A DNA stretch of 64,000 nucleotides from Clavelina lepadiformis (GCF_947623445.1 NC_135241.1:4962501-5026500); one strand, 5' to 3'. Positions 36,354-49,670 are shown, counted from the stretch's first letter. The notes: a model not told the origin generated them from the sequence alone. Numbers and translations: made by a program.

Positions 36354-36911
36354 TAGGGCGATTATTTTTTGACCTAAAAATTGAAAATTTTGACAAATTT
36401 TGACATTAAAAAACTTTTTTTTGACAAATTTTGACGTATGAAGATTTCAAGTAGTTAAATTTTGCATTATTGTACAAAAAGTTAAAATTTATTTTAGTAA
36501 AGAAGGGCAAAAATCTGAACACAGACCTAGCCTATTCTGAAAAGTGAAATAAGCTAATTACAAATCACTGCCAAAAAACTGCAAATAAAACACAACACAA
36601 ACTGTTCAATACATTTGCCTAAACTAAAGATAGATGAAGTATCTAAAGCAAAACCGAAGCAAGAGCTGATTCACAATAAGTAGACAATGGGCCATTTACA
36701 AGAGTATAAAGTAGGCTGCAAGGTGTACAATGTAAAATGACAAGTTCACCTACAGTGCAACCTCTACGACACCACGACAATGTAGTTTGTAAACAATTTT
36801 GACTTGGTAAAAAATTTTGACTTTTTAAACAATTTTGACAATTTTTGACCTAACGCTGTAAATTTGACAAATTTTTGACTTTTTTTGACATGTCAAAAAA
36901 TAATCGCCCTA
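36354..36911. mobile_element. hAT-type MITE (558 bp)
   Basis: Terminal inverted repeats TAGGGCGATTATTTTTTGAC (left) and GTCAAAAAATAATCGCCCTA (right) are perfect over 20 bp. The flanking octamers GTCAGAAC and GTCATAAC differ at one base, as expected for an 8 bp target duplication. The interior is built of repeated TTTTGACAAA-like motifs near both ends and has no coding capacity. Confidence 0.85.
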
Positions 36912-37212
36912 GTCATAACTCAACCAAATTTTCCCTTTTATTTGTTTAAGGTTATCCTTAAAAAATTTTTAGTTTAAGGTTTTTAAGATTTTATAAGGTT
37001 ATTTTTACGGTTTTACTTTTAAGGTTTAGGTGTTTTAAGGTTATTTTTTTAAAGTTAAGGTTTTAAGTTATCTTAATTTCTGTTGTGTTTTGTATTAAGC
37101 CAGATGTAACTTATAACAACTTGAACGAGGTTTAATTGCCTGATTTTTTATTGGTTGCAATATCAATTTATTGTGAGGCTTTAAAATCGTATGTATTGCT
37201 TTTTTTGTTGAG

Positions 37213-40200
37213 ATGGATTCAATTGAAGCGACCGCAGCTGCAGGACATAGACCTATGTCACAACAAAAAATTGCCAGTCAACAACCAAGAGGAACTAGGC
37301 TTGATCCATCAGGTATATATACATATATATATAATGTATATTTTAAGTTTTGTGTTAAATGTCAGTAACGCAGTTTAGAGGCCTATTGAACCATGCAATA
37401 TGTACTTGACTGGTTGGTGAATGCTCAACTTACATCAGACATAAAATGATCTTATGCTTGGTTTAAGTTGCGTGTTTTTAAAACAATAGAGGAAAGCTAA
37501 GGTGTTCCTAACAACGTGTTGCTATTGTATACAAATTCATTACTGGTTTGTGTAGTAGGTGTATCATAGGCGTCATTAAAGAAAGTAGAAAATTAAATAT
37601 CGGAGATTTCTGCATATGTAATGTTGGCATGTACTTTGTGACAAATTTTAAAACATTTAAAAACATGAACATAACTTAAAACTATTTTTAATGTCATAAA
37701 CTGCATTGGTGTTAGTAGGTAACAACCAACTGTATTTATTCTGCTGAAAGGCTGCTGGTTTTTTTAGCTCCCTTTTTTGTAAAAAAGTAAACATGCCATA
37801 CTAAGCAATTGATTCATACGATTAAACACACTCTAAACTTTGTAACTACCATGCAAATTTACAACCTTGCCAAAAAACTTATTACAGGGATGAGAATGTG
37901 ACATCACAAATTTCTGGTGCGAGACCAATTAAAATCACTATATTTGTGATAACAGAGGTTTCTGTTTTGTAGCCATGGTACATGACTTCATGATCAAGCC
38001 AGTTCAGTTTTTGAAATCTTAAGATTTTAATTGCTACTTTTGTGTATATCATAGGTACACACGTTGAATTGAAAGGTGCACGTAATTATACATCCTACCC
38101 ATTGTTTGTGGGTGCAAATGAGATGTATGAAGATATAGTCATGAGAGGATTGCGTGCTGATGGCCTGTCTTCGAAACTAGGAGTGAAAAATCACAAAGAA
38201 GGCATATCGAAAGTATTCCTTTTTTAATTTAACATAACTTACTTGGTGGAGGTAATAAATGTGTACAAAAAGTATATATAATATGTAATGTATACTGATG
38301 CTACTCTTTGTTTAATTTGTTATCATATTTTCAGCTGATTAGCGGCCTTTTTAAAGATGATCCTCGCCATGATGAAGTCATGCTTCATTTTCACACTAAG
38401 CGCCAAAAGAGTAATTCTGCTAAAAGTATATTTTCTACAATCACTGGAAATGAGTTGAAGGTACTTGCATGGTTTTGCATATCTAATATACGTAAATAAA
38501 AAGGCCTTGGCTAGTAGCTGAAAACTGGTCACTTTTAAGCATATTGTTTGCAAGTTTCAAACAAAGTGGAATGAATTTCAATAGACTTTAGACCTGCTAT
38601 ATATCTATTCATATTTATACTATATATACACATCTTCTTGCAAGCCATTAAGGTGACTACACAGTGTACACTGCATGTGAACTGCACATAAACATCTTTT
38701 TTATTGGTAACTTCTTATGTGATGTTGTCTGTTTTTGCCTTTGATGTTAGTACATTGACACCATCACACCAAGAAAATCAATTTTTTACAGCTTCGCATG
38801 TGAATATAATACATCATGCAAAGTTAATTTGTGACTGGCAGTACACAACTGCTTCCTTTTAACAAGTAACTAATAAAATGGCTATTGCAATTTTTAAAAT
38901 ACCAATACTATACCTCTACTAGTAAATTGATTGCCTCCAACCTAAAATCTTTAAAAAATGTGTAACTTAAGTGTAAGCTTTTTAGTTGCTTTAAATGTTC
39001 AACTTAAGTTTTAAAATACTTAGAATAGCTGTACCAAAATTTTTTCTCCCTGTTTTGAGCTGGGTTAGACTATGGCTATGTATTCTATATCTTTGTTGTA
39101 TTGAGTGTGTATGAGTGTGTGTGCGCCAGCAAATTGCTCATCATTATGATTTCACAATACAATTTTTTGTTATGGGATAACACAAGCTTGTTCAGCATGC
39201 AGCACCCTGTCACCACTATCTGAAAATGAAAGTGTTTAGATCAGTGGTTGGTCAGTTCATCTAAGAGTTATATCCACCTCTGTTAGTTTACACTTTTTTA
39301 AATCAATCCCCAAAAGTGGGTTGAATAACAAATATGAAGTTAGAGTTGTTTTGCACAGTTAATTGCACTGTGTTTGTCAGCACAATAAAATAAATGCTGC
39401 ATAAAATTAATACTCAAATTCGATTTTGCAGCTGTTGAAAAGTGATTTGTTTCCAACCAAAGTTGATGTTGAAATGAGAAATAACATTGGTAAAGCCTTT
39501 TCCATGCAACCTGAAAAATTGCATAATTGCTTGGAAGTTCTAAAGCAGGTACTTGTGTGATAATAGTTATCAGTTTATTATATCTATAATATCAGTTTAT
39601 AATATTTTTAATATCTGTTAGTATGATGGTAGTATGCAAGTGCTTTACACGTCTTAGGGCAACAACTATTATTTCTTCACTATTACACATATTCTCTGAC
39701 TACGATTAAACATCGAATCACTTCTGTGTAGTAGATGAAGAAAATACTTTTATTTTTAACAGCTGCAGACAACATTTAAACATTTGGAATCCCAAACTGA
39801 TTTGGTTGCACTTCACAATTTTAAAACACGAGGTTTCTTTGGAGACTTACTTGCTATGATGGCGGATTTTATGATGGTACCGTGCTTGTGCTTCTTTAAA
39901 GCAATGTTCCTTGAACCGGCTTCCACAAAACCCTAGGGCTCCTAAAAACAAGTTCCAGAAGGAACAGTGTTAAGCTAAAGAAGCACATGTCTGTATAATT
40001 TTTACAAATATTCGTCAAACTGTTTTAAGTTTTCATACATATGCTATGTGAACATTTTTAACATATTGCCATATCTTATGATGTGCAGTGTAATGATGTA
40101 TAAGTCTATAGAAGTTGTGTTGATAAAGGAAAATGTTTGTGTGGGAATTTCTTGAAACAACATAATTTGTTGTTCCTCACTTGCAAAATGTTTGAGAAAC

Positions 40201-41446
40201 ACAGGTCTTAAGTTTGTTTGAGCAAAATTTGATACTGTCATCAGCTCTTAGATAACTCACTGCTGGTTTGTTGCAGCAAGTTTTAGAAGATGTTGCTTTG
40301 TATACTCCCTGTACCTCATATGAACCAGCAAAAGATAAGCAATCAGTTTTTCAAAAAAGAGAGGTATTATTAGTGATGTGTGACATTTTGCATTGGCAGT
40401 TCTTATGCTACTGCTTTGAATTATAATATTTTGTCTAATATAAATATTTGCTATTATAATTATGCGTTCTTTTTCTATTGTACAGTAGTATGTATTATAC
40501 TAACATTAATGGCATTTTTACCGAGTTACGAATAACAAGGAGTTAAATTACTTTTTTATCTAAAGTCCTTTTTTGTCGATAGGATGCTACTGCTGCTGAG
40601 ATCCTTCTGTCAGTGGGCTCAGATGTTCAGCCGGGCAGCACTGTGGTCTCGCAAAATTTTACTGAACCGTTTTCTATACAAAAGGGCAGTTTTCAACAAT
40701 GCCAAGTTGTACATAATCCAGAAATTGTAAGCAAGTTTTAGTTACGTTGAGCATAGTTTTTTGCAATAAAATTTCTGCTTTCAAATAGTTTGAACGGTTT
40801 TAATCACTGGTTTTTATTATAGCCACAAGAACCAGTTGATGAAAACAAGGATTGGGTAACAGTAGAAATGGTTGATTCTGAAGGAGGACCAAAATACCTT
40901 TTAGTGAAAACTCCAAAGGGTTTGAATTGCGCTGCCACAGATACCGAAAAAATCTTACAAGTAAAATCTCTTTCTTTTACATATACACCATCTCGGTGAT
41001 TGCAAATTTTATCTAATGTTACTAAACTGATGAAGGGCTATGTTTAGTTACTGGGTGGACAAAGCGGGGAAATCTTACTTTGTCCAACTGAGACCAGCGA
41101 AAAACATTTAAGCGAGTCATCCGAAATCAATAAATCTTCATCCGACAACGTATTGACGCTTACCAGTTTCTCCACTAATCCCTCGGATGTTTCCCAACCC
41201 TACCTGGTGACTTCAAATAACGCGCATCAAATGACAACCTTGGAAATATCCCTGACTGAACCTATATCAGGTGTGAAAATTATGCTTGCGTGTGAAGTTA
41301 TTTTATTGTTTAACGTTTGTTTGTTGTTTGCTCATGTTTAGGGATTCTTTTAATTTGCAGAATTGAACTCAGTAGTTGAAAACAAGAAGAGACGTCACGA
41401 TCACGATGAATACGGCGTCATCCATCCAAAAAAAGAAAAAACCTAA
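37213..41446 (+). CDS. unrecognised, probably nuclear protein (10 exons)
   Basis: Exons: 37213-37312, 38055-38212, 38335-38460, 39432-39548, 39763-39876, 40277-40363, 40583-40726, 40823-40960, 41048-41270, 41361-41446; 1293 nt, 430 residues, all junctions in phase with good GT-AG sites. Residues 1-33 are Gln/Ala-rich (MSQQKIASQQPRG). About 34-200 look folded (GARNYTSYPLFVGANEMYED, HTKRQKSNSAKSIFSTI, MQPEKLHNCLEVLKQ). Later parts are acidic and Ser/Thr-rich (DWVTVEMVDSEGGPKYLL, LTSFSTNPSDVS). The C-terminus, NKKRRHDHDEYGVIHPKKEK, carries two basic clusters that would act as a nuclear localisation signal. No membrane segment or signal peptide. I do not recognise the family; a transcription or chromatin factor is a guess from composition. 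The ATG sits directly behind a pyrimidine tract and AG, so exon 1 could instead be internal. Confidence 0.75.
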
Positions 41447-41908
41447 TCTGGTCAAAGGGGTTTAAGATCACAGAGTTCTGCTCAATTATTTCTATCGCTC
41501 AATTACGGCAAATTACTGATGTGATCCACTCCTCGTGCGGGTTTTAAATCACGAAATTACAGTAAAGCTTTGGAGATGGGATTATTTTGCATTTTGCCGC
41601 TGGCTATATTTATCAAAGACCTCAAACAGAACAAAGGCGAAAAATCACCATTTTATGTGAGCACGTACGACAGTCCAGGTAACAAGGTCAGGCACCGTGA
41701 GGTTAAGGAATCGTTTGATAGATATCGTCTTTCTATTTTTGTCGAAATTGTGTTACCTTTGCAATGTTGTAGCAAATATAAATCTGTTAAAAGTAGGTTT
41801 CTGTGACAAGATTCTACCTATGAAATTTGATTCAAGGTATCTGTATAAGGGTTTCCGCATTTTTATATACTAAATGTAATTACTTTATTAACCTGCAAAT
41901 GCTGAAAA
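41447..41908. other. short intergenic stretch between two plus-strand genes
   Basis: It contains the 3' flank of the nuclear-protein gene and the promoter of the first sulfotransferase gene. No distinct element seen. Confidence 0.4.
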
Positions 41909-43508
41909 ATGAAACACAATATTAGACAATTCTCATTTGGAATGGTGTTAGGCCTTTTAACAATGTATTCATATCATTCTTACGCTAACTGGGAAATATT
42001 ACGAAAGGTAAGTTGTTAGAAACAAGAAATGAAATTTTAACTGGAGAGCAAATAACTGCCCTTAGGCCTTAGGGCTTTGTAGTAATTTATCGAAAAGCAC
42101 CTCAATGTGATCACATTATTATTACCTTCCATTTAAGATTGCAAAAATCAACCAATCAAGGTACGGTGCTAATTAGCCTCGACTGTTTCCGGCATTTCAC
42201 AAACATAATTACTAGTTTCAATATCGCTCAGTCACGAAATTTCGACGTAGCGTAAATCTTTTAGCTTCTCGAAACGTGCTGTTAGGAAAGAAAAACATCT
42301 TTGATTATAGCAAATGTAAGATTACAACCATTTTCAGCAACGAAACTTTGTCAAAAGCATTCGTGAGGAATCTGCACTTTTAACGACAACTTATTCCAAC
42401 GCATTTACGACATCGGCCTACAATCGTTTACAAGCTAAAGACTTGCCAGACTTCATGCATATGATGGAAATTCAACAGAGCGAAAGACAGGTTACATTAC
42501 GTAAAGCGTGTCAGAGAATAAAACAAGATTGCCAGCCCTTTGGCTTCCAGGCGAGAAATCTAAACCTTTTCTGCAATGAGTACAAGGTATGTTTTGGGAT
42601 GAAATACCACATCTCGACAAGTTGCTATTCCAAACTGGCTAAATTAAAATAATTCTACACAAACCTTTACATTGATCTACTCTCAGTTTACTGTTTGTGA
42701 AATCAACAAATGCGGTAGTACAAGTTGGCTTCAAGCTATTATGGTTATGGACGGTTTCTACACCGTTGACGATTATCGCAATCATGTCATACGTGGCAGA
42801 GAAGTGATTCAAGCGTCAAACCAGAAAGCTCGACTAACAGCAATTGCAAATCAAACTGAAATTCAGCGGTTGTGGAAAGATTATTTAAACGTAAGTGTTA
42901 ATATCCTCCATTTTGAAAGTTTTCGGTTCAGAAACTATTTCAAACTCAGCAGCCAAATTTACTTAATATTTTATAATATTGAGATTATCACAGTGAGAAA
43001 TCCCCTTCACCGCATCGTATCAGCTTACAACGATAAAATGCGTCCTGAAAGTGGAGGATTTACTCATGTCTATGGAGCGTTATCTAAAAGAATCAACAAG
43101 CAATTCAAGATGTATCGTCACAGGAAAGAGGAAAGGAGTATTGCGGACGACGACACTGCCTCCTTCGAAGACTTCGTCAACTTCCTTATCTACTCCAGAG
43201 AACCGGCCGCATACGACCCACACTGGAAACCTTTTCATAAACGTTGTTCTCCGTGCATCTTCGAATACGACTTTATCATGAAGTTTGAGACTATGTTTGA
43301 AGATGTGGCCTATTTAAAACGCAAACTGAACGTTTCCGACGAACACGCAAAGGCTTTTTTTCCAAAATGGACAACAAGATTCAACAATGACGACACGACA
43401 GAAAAATATTTTGAAAAACTACCGTCTCGTTTATTGCAAGCTTTGTACGATAAGTACAAGGTAGATTTCGAATTGTTTGGATACCAACAACCGTCTTGGT
43501 TATGTTGA
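41909..43508 (+). CDS. carbohydrate sulfotransferase A (HNK-1ST/CHST8-14 type)
   Basis: Exons: 41909-42007, 42338-42586, 42687-42890, 42984-43508; 1077 nt, 358 residues, phase 0 throughout. Type II Golgi protein: short cytoplasmic start (MKHNIRQ), signal anchor at about 8-22 (FSFGMVLGLLTMYSY), then a luminal stem and catalytic domain. The 5'-phosphosulfate-binding motif is at about 117-130 (FTVCEINKCGSTSW) and the 3'-phosphate motif at about 185-199 (IITVRNPLHRIVSAY); both have the key Lys, Arg and Ser. TASFEDFVNFLIYSREP, EYDFIMKFETMFEDV and the final GYQQPSWLC are shared with the paralogues downstream. The family (Sulfotransfer_2) moves sulfate from PAPS to sugars of glycoproteins or proteoglycans; the acceptor here is unknown. 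Length is normal for the family. Confidence 0.88.
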
Positions 43509-44599
43509 GTTATACCATAGTCTCTAAGCTTATATATAAAGACTGGTTATACTGAGCTCATATATCCCATCCGATCAGAAAAGTAAAAGAACGATTTCAT
43601 ACTACGAACTACAGATTTTTGTTTTATTTAAGTTTATTAAACCGAACTGTCTCATTCCGGTATGTAATCATGCATTTATTTCACCAATATTTGTTAAAAT
43701 CTTTGGCAGATTTAATACATCTGAATGTCGACTGACGTACGCCAGTTGTAAATGTTGTTGCCAATCATAATTTAGGGATGCTTTATCGAATTTTGACTTA
43801 CATTGAACATTTTAAATTTATTGAATATCTTGAGGTAGCTTATATGTTAAACTTTATTTCATCTAAGGCAGCTGTACTTTTGCATCCGGCATCACCCGAC
43901 TACTGACATTGTTTTTTATTTATAAACTTCCGGGTTTAATTGTCACTACAGCGTAATTTGCCACTTTTGTAACCTCAATGGTTGAGACTTCAATTCACCT
44001 GATGTATGCTAACGCTTTTATGTTAACCTCATTCTGCCAGCCTTCATTATTTATCATGTTGCTTGATTTTGACTTGGTCGCGTCTTGATTGTGTCTTTTT
44101 CATAAATAAAGTTTTATATGTCCAGGTCGCTTTAAGCTGGGGCAACCCTTCGAAAGAGTCAGATTCGCAACATCGTCGACTCAGCAGAACTTGAACAATT
44201 TTTTTACTGTAATTTCATTAAAACAACGTATATCAATCCCTGGTACGACACCTATTTGAGCCTATTATACGTGAGGATATTGGCAGCCATTTAGTCTCAC
44301 ACTATCAACAACAGAGTTCATATTATGTAAATGTGAAATTTAGATTAACAACGTGCTATAGTTATACACTACTGTATTATCCCCACTAGGCTACCACAGT
44401 TTTCAGTTCCACAAAACATACAACAAATAGTTATACAACTTTTTTTCCTCTTGTTTTCTGGATAATAAACAAAAACTTCTATTTAATTATTTGTAACCTG
44501 ACCAAAACCATGGACTTTTTAATAGACATAGACCGTTAAACGTTATTCATTCTCGTAGCTCTATACCGCATGATATAACTGTATCGAGAAACGTGTTAA
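43509..44599. other. intergenic between convergent sulfotransferase genes
   Basis: 3' flanks of the A (plus) and B (minus) genes; no gene seen. It is followed by the 44600-45153 MITE. Confidence 0.4.
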
Positions 44600-45153
44600 C
44601 CCTATCCTAACCAGGCTCGCGAGTTTACTAAAAAACTAGGTGTGGCCGACCCCGCACACACATTTTCAATCGTTAATTACTAGAAAACTATACGTCGTAA
44701 ACTGATCGGATTTTGACAGGTTAGTAGAAAAATCATCTGGCTTCCTGTATACATCATAATTGTAAAACTAAACAAAGTCAATTTAGTGTAAATTAGGTAT
44801 TTCTAAAAGTGACACATTTCTAGAAATTCTTCTTGATATGCCGCGTCCCCGCTGTGCGGAAAACCAGCTGACCGCGAGAAGAGAACGAAAGAGAATAGTT
44901 AGTCGAGTTATTGGTGCGTACATGAGTAATACGCTTCAATGCCGAGAGCAGAGCAAAGCAGAGGAAAATTATGAAAATATCGTAATATCTTAAAAATTAC
45001 AAAATCCAACTTTATCAAACAAACATGGACAGATAGCCGAACATTTTTTAGGAAAAGTCACCAAATTTCAAGTTTCTACAGCTAACAATGCAACTGTACG
45101 CCACGTTTTACTGAGACAGTGTGCGGGAGAAGCCAAGCCTAGTTAGAATAGGG
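44600..45153 (-). mobile_element. piggyBac-type MITE, copy 2
   Basis: Reverse-orientation copy of the 19300-19860 element: TTAA (44596-44599) then CCCTATCCTAACCAGGCTCG at the left, and AAGCCTAGTTAGAATAGGG at the right. The right flank is TACA rather than TTAA, so one target copy has probably mutated. No coding capacity. It ends 34 bp beyond the stop codon of sulfotransferase B, so it may lie within that gene's 3' untranslated region. Confidence 0.75.
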
Positions 45154-45187
45154 TACAGCATTAGCTTGAAAGTTTGATTTTTTGCGT

Positions 45188-46677
45188 TTAACATAACCAA
45201 TATGGCATTGGATAACCAAATAACTCAAAGTCAATTTTATACTTTGCATACAAAGCTTTTGATAATGCGAGAGGAATTTTCCTAAAGTATTCTTCTGTTT
45301 TAGTGTCGTTAACTCTCCTTCTATGTACGGGGAAAAATATTTGTCCGTGTTCTTTCGAAATATTTAATCTCTGTTTCAAATAAGCAGTGTCTTCTGTCAT
45401 AGTCTCAAATTTCATAATAAAGTCGTACTCGTAGGTGCATGGCGCACAAGTTTGATCGAAAGACCTCCAGTGTGGATCGTTTGCCTGAGGTTCTTTAGAG
45501 TAAAGAAGAAAATTAACAAAGTCTTCAAAACTCGCAGTTTCGTCATCCTTGTTTCGATCTTCCTCCAAGTATCGAAGCTTTTTGAACTGTTGGTTAATTT
45601 GCTTGGATAGCGGCCCGTAAACATAAGTAAATCCTTTGCTCTGAGGCCGCATTTTGTCGCTGTATGCTGACACAATACGTTGAAATGGATTCCTTACGGT
45701 TATTATCTAAATAGAGCAAAAAACATCATTCTTTGTGAGGTAAGCAACAGCTTTATCTTTCCTCGTAGCCTATTTTGACCATTGACAACTCCAAGGTAAT
45801 GCATGTGCAGCTTACAAGCGTTCGTTACAGCGTAGTTAAAGTTTTCCTATAAAACTTTAATTTTGCTTATTACAGCTATAACCTACAATAAGCCTACTTA
45901 CGTTCAAATACTCATTCCAAACACGTTTAATTTCAGTCCCATTTTTCTTTGCCTGCAGTCTTGCTTTTTTGTTTGCCATTTGAATCACTTCGTCACCATG
46001 TATGCGATGATTAACTTGATCATCAACAGTGAAGTATCCGTCCATTATTAGAATCGCCCTCAGCCAACTAGAACTGCCGCATTTGTTGATATCGCAAACT
46101 GTGAACTGAGAACAAGCATAAACAATTGAATAAAGTTAAGAAGTGTGAATCGTACGAGTTCCAAAAATTGTACATCACCTTGTAGTGATCAGAAAACAAG
46201 TTGAAGTATTTCGCAACTGGTTGCATAAACTGGAAGTCTTGCTTTATTCTACGGCACGCTTCTGACAACGTCGTGCGTCTCTCAGTCTGTTGAGCTTCCA
46301 TAATGTGCATGAACTCCATAAAGCTATGTCCTTCTGATGGTGCTGGCGTAAGAATAATCTTTTCCTCACTGACGTCTTTAAAAATTACCTGTTGTTTTCA
46401 ACAAGCGGTGATAGTTAACTGTTTTACTTGCAGTCATTCGGTATCACTGCAATCAGCCAGCAATTAAACTAGCCACCTTGAACAAGTTATGTCGGAGATA
46501 ACAAGTCCAAATTAGAAGATGGCAGCTCAGAAGTAGTCGATAGACTAGTATTTGTTCAATATTTCAACTGAAACGCACCTTTGGCGATATTTCCGATCCT
46601 GAATAGACGTGGTAGAAACTTGTGAGGATCGCACCAACAGCTAAGCCGAAACACAAACTCAATTTTTCTCGACGCAT
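45188..46677 (-). CDS. carbohydrate sulfotransferase B (HNK-1ST/CHST8-14 type)
   Basis: Exons: 46677-46579, 46388-46179, 46105-45902, 45706-45188; 1032 nt, 343 residues, all phase 0. Signal anchor at about 7-22 (LSLCFGLAVGAILTSF). 5' PAPS motif FTVCDINKCGSSSW and 3' motif IITVRNPFQRIVSAYSDKMR are both intact. It shares with copy A the 99 nt first exon and 204 nt third exon, the MEAQQTERRTTLSEAC segment of the stem, the TASFEDFVNFLLYSKEP block and the end GYPMPYWLC. Expected to act in the Golgi lumen on glycan chains. Convergent with A; the short 3' gap is filled by a MITE. Confidence 0.88.
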
Positions 46678-48051
46678 TATCTTGTTGCAAGTCTTCGCTT
46701 GGCTGAGAGCTGTAAGAGTTGCATTCAAGGTATGCAACCTTAATCATTACATATAAACACGATATACCGTATCTAATGTGGTGATTTGAAGTACTTGCTA
46801 TGCTTAGCACAACGATATCTAACATAGACTATTAAGACTAACTAGTAACTACTATAGCGGTGCAGCGTGACAAATGGAAAGGTTGTCGGGTAGAGATTGT
46901 TTTTGCTGCATTTGACCATTTTTTAGGTTTATACAGTTGCAAGTTTCTGATGATAGCTCACGACTATTCAATCTTTACACCTTGATACCTTTTATCGACG
47001 CTACGATAAAAAATGTAAAAGTGTTGACATTTTCAAATTACAAAAACTCAACAACCTATTGTTAACTATGGCCGAAGTTACAATCTCCAACTTATAAATA
47101 TTTCTAAACAAGTGCAGTTAAACCTTGACATTTTCCAATTTAAATATCTGATTGATAGCCTTCTTACCTGAATGGTCTGCAGCCTTCGGCTAGTCTTGCT
47201 GTAAAATCTTAAAGAAAACGGCAAGAAAGCAGTTGTCGCATACTATTCTGTTCGCTGAGGAGAGGATATTGTGTTTGTTTACAAACAATGATTTTAGGAA
47301 TAAATGTTTTATTGTTGAAACTACACAGTAAGAGTAATAGACTACTTGCTACAAACATGTTTCTGAGTCGACCTATACAACTGGCATCGACGCCGTCCTA
47401 AGCAACAGTTGTTTGTGTTTTCTACCTTTTTGTGAACCCTCAGGCTATAAGACATGTTTGTTCGAGGAAACGTACTTGCGGAATGTTCTGATTTTTACTA
47501 TGTTCGTGCCAGAAGACATTTCTTGCAGATCGGTTTGGATAATTATAAACAGTTCTGGGCCATTTTAAGAAAACCGATATGTTGTAATATTTGGGTCACC
47601 AATTAGAGTTAGGCTATTGAACAATGTTAATGAATATTTTAAAGACGTGATAAAAACTCCATGTTAAGTAAAATAGGCTACAGGAAAATCAAATTTTCCG
47701 AAGCAGAAACTATCAATTTTCACTTTTCTAATCTGATCTGATTCGTTTAGTTATTTTCCTGTTTGGAAAACAACATTGCAGATACAAACGTTTAGTTTTG
47801 TGAAATTACCTTTGACATCTTCCTTATTGAGATTTTTGTAGGGATCCACTTCTTGTTGTCATAGCAGCAGAGGTAACAACAAAAAAGGGAACTTGCTATT
47901 GTTTTTTAGACATCGTGTTCTCGTTCCTGTCATTCTCCTAAACGATGTATTCCTGTAAGTGACGTAACTTGTCTTTACGTCACTTCAAGCATAGAAACTC
48001 ATTTAAAGAAATGGCATTGATCGGGCATCTGTGCTGTATATGTAAACGTAG
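46678..48051. other. upstream flank of sulfotransferase B, no gene seen
   Basis: No exons recognised. It contains the promoter region of the minus-strand B gene and ends at the direct repeat that borders the foldback-like element. Confidence 0.35.
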
Positions 48052-48061
48052 GGTGGTCGGA

Positions 48062-48354
48062 CGATTCAACCCCGGACAATTCAACCCCGGACAATTCAAC
48101 CCACGGACCTTTCAACCCACGGACGATTCAACCCACGGACGATTCAACCTCGGACGATTCAACCCGCGGACGATTCAACCCACGGACCTTTCAACCCACG
48201 GACGATTCAACCCAGGACGATTCAACCTCGGACGATTCAACTCCGGACGATTCAACCCACGGACCTTTCAACCCACGGACGATTCAACCCAGGACGATTC
48301 AACCCCGGACTATTCAACCCACGGACGATTCAACCCGCGGACGATTCAACCCGT
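48062..48354 (+). repeat. minisatellite array, about 18-19 units of 15-16 bp
   Basis: Unit GATTCAACC(CAC/CGC/CC/AGG/TC)GGAC, with a CTTTCAACC variant at intervals. Three 16 bp units make 48 bases, so the array is open in all frames and every frame gives the same 16-residue peptide repeat (RFNPRTIQPTDDSTHG). The 164-codon ORF covering it is therefore not evidence of a gene. Confidence 0.9.
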
Positions 48355-49345
48355 TTATAAAAACGTCTACGCAGTTCGTTATCAGGCACGGATGCCGCTT
48401 TTACAACTATACCAATACACATCTTGTGTTGAAATAAAAACAAGTTTATGTACCGTGTTGTAACTAGTAGGCCTGCTTAGCGAAAAGCCTACACGTCGAT
48501 TAAAAGCCAAACCTTAGAAACAACTGTTTGTTGATTGGAATGAAGATTGCACGCAAAAAAAGTCTATATGGTCAATTTTTTTTAACCTGCTCAGAATGCT
48601 ATCACAAAACAAATTTCAGTCTTGTGCGACGTGTAGTACAGAAGTTATTAGGCCAATATAAAGTCAATTGTTTCTTTTAGGTCAAAATCTATTAAACTTG
48701 TAATTTTGTAATATTATTCTTCCGTTTTTCTCTTTTCTTGTACCGCAAACAATTCCAGTGCCCCAAATTAGAGGCCTACTTAGAACCAAAGCCACCAAGA
48801 GAGGGAAGGCCTAGCTCTTTATACGTGCTGTGTTTGTGTTCAGGTTCATGTTCTTAAGCTTGCCTGTAAGTAAAACAACTTTCTTTCTAATTAATCGATG
48901 TATAAACAGGTATCTATAAAAATATCTGTAATTTGTGTACATGCAAAAAAATAAATAACTTACACACATTTACGTACGTGAGTCGAAAGCTAACTAAATC
49001 ATGCATTTTGTCTTTTCAAAAACTTCAAAAATGTTAACTTAATGCTAAAAGGAGAACATTTTATATAATAACCGATCTACAATGGTCAATACAAAAAATA
49101 ATAGCAGGCGTAGACAGAAATGTACGCAAAGTACTGTATAGGGCAAAATAACAATATTCAAGGTTTTACTGGAAAGCAGAAAACAATAAGTGTTTTGATG
49201 TACAACCAACGCTAACAAGAAGTGGTAAAAGAAAAAAAAGGCAACACAAAAAGCTTTATATTAGCTTAGGCCTATATATTAGCTTTATTTAGCTTACATA
49301 ATATTGGCTACAAAGTAACTTGGTGATAACCTAAGCCAATAGTAC

Positions 49346-49670
49346 GTGAAAGGTCCGTGGGTTGAATCGTCCGTGGGTTGAATCGTCCGCGGGTTGAATC
49401 GTCCGCGGGTTGAATCGTCCTGGGTTGAATGGTCCTGGGTTGAATCGTCCGCGGGTTGAATCGTCCTGGGTTGAAAAGTCCTGGGTTGAATCGTCCGTGG
49501 GTTGAAAGGTCCGTGGGTTGAATCGTCCTGGGTTGAATCGTCCGGGGTTGAATCGTCCGCGGGTTGAATCGTCCGTGGGTTGAATCGTCCGGGGTTGAAT
49601 CGTCCTGGGTTGAATCGTCCGTGGGTTGAATCGTCCGGGGTTGAATCGTCCGTGGGTTGAATCGACCTGG
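49346..49670 (-). repeat. minisatellite array, about 20 units, inverted copy
   Basis: Same unit as the 48 kb array, on the opposite strand, with the same variants (CACGG, CGCGG, AGG, CGG). The 135-codon minus-strand ORF across it is a by-product of the repeat. Confidence 0.9.

Larger units (their letters stand above)
31947..37212. other. gene-poor stretch with DNA-transposon remnants
   Basis: It holds three hAT-like elements listed separately (33442-33727, 34791-34979, 36354-36911) and otherwise AT-rich sequence without supported exons. It may be a large intron if the exon at 31800 belongs to the gene starting at 37213. Confidence 0.4.

Noticed and set aside
47969-48463. 164-codon plus-strand ORF
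   Set aside because: Produced by the stop-free 15-16 bp repeat; the same peptide appears in every frame.
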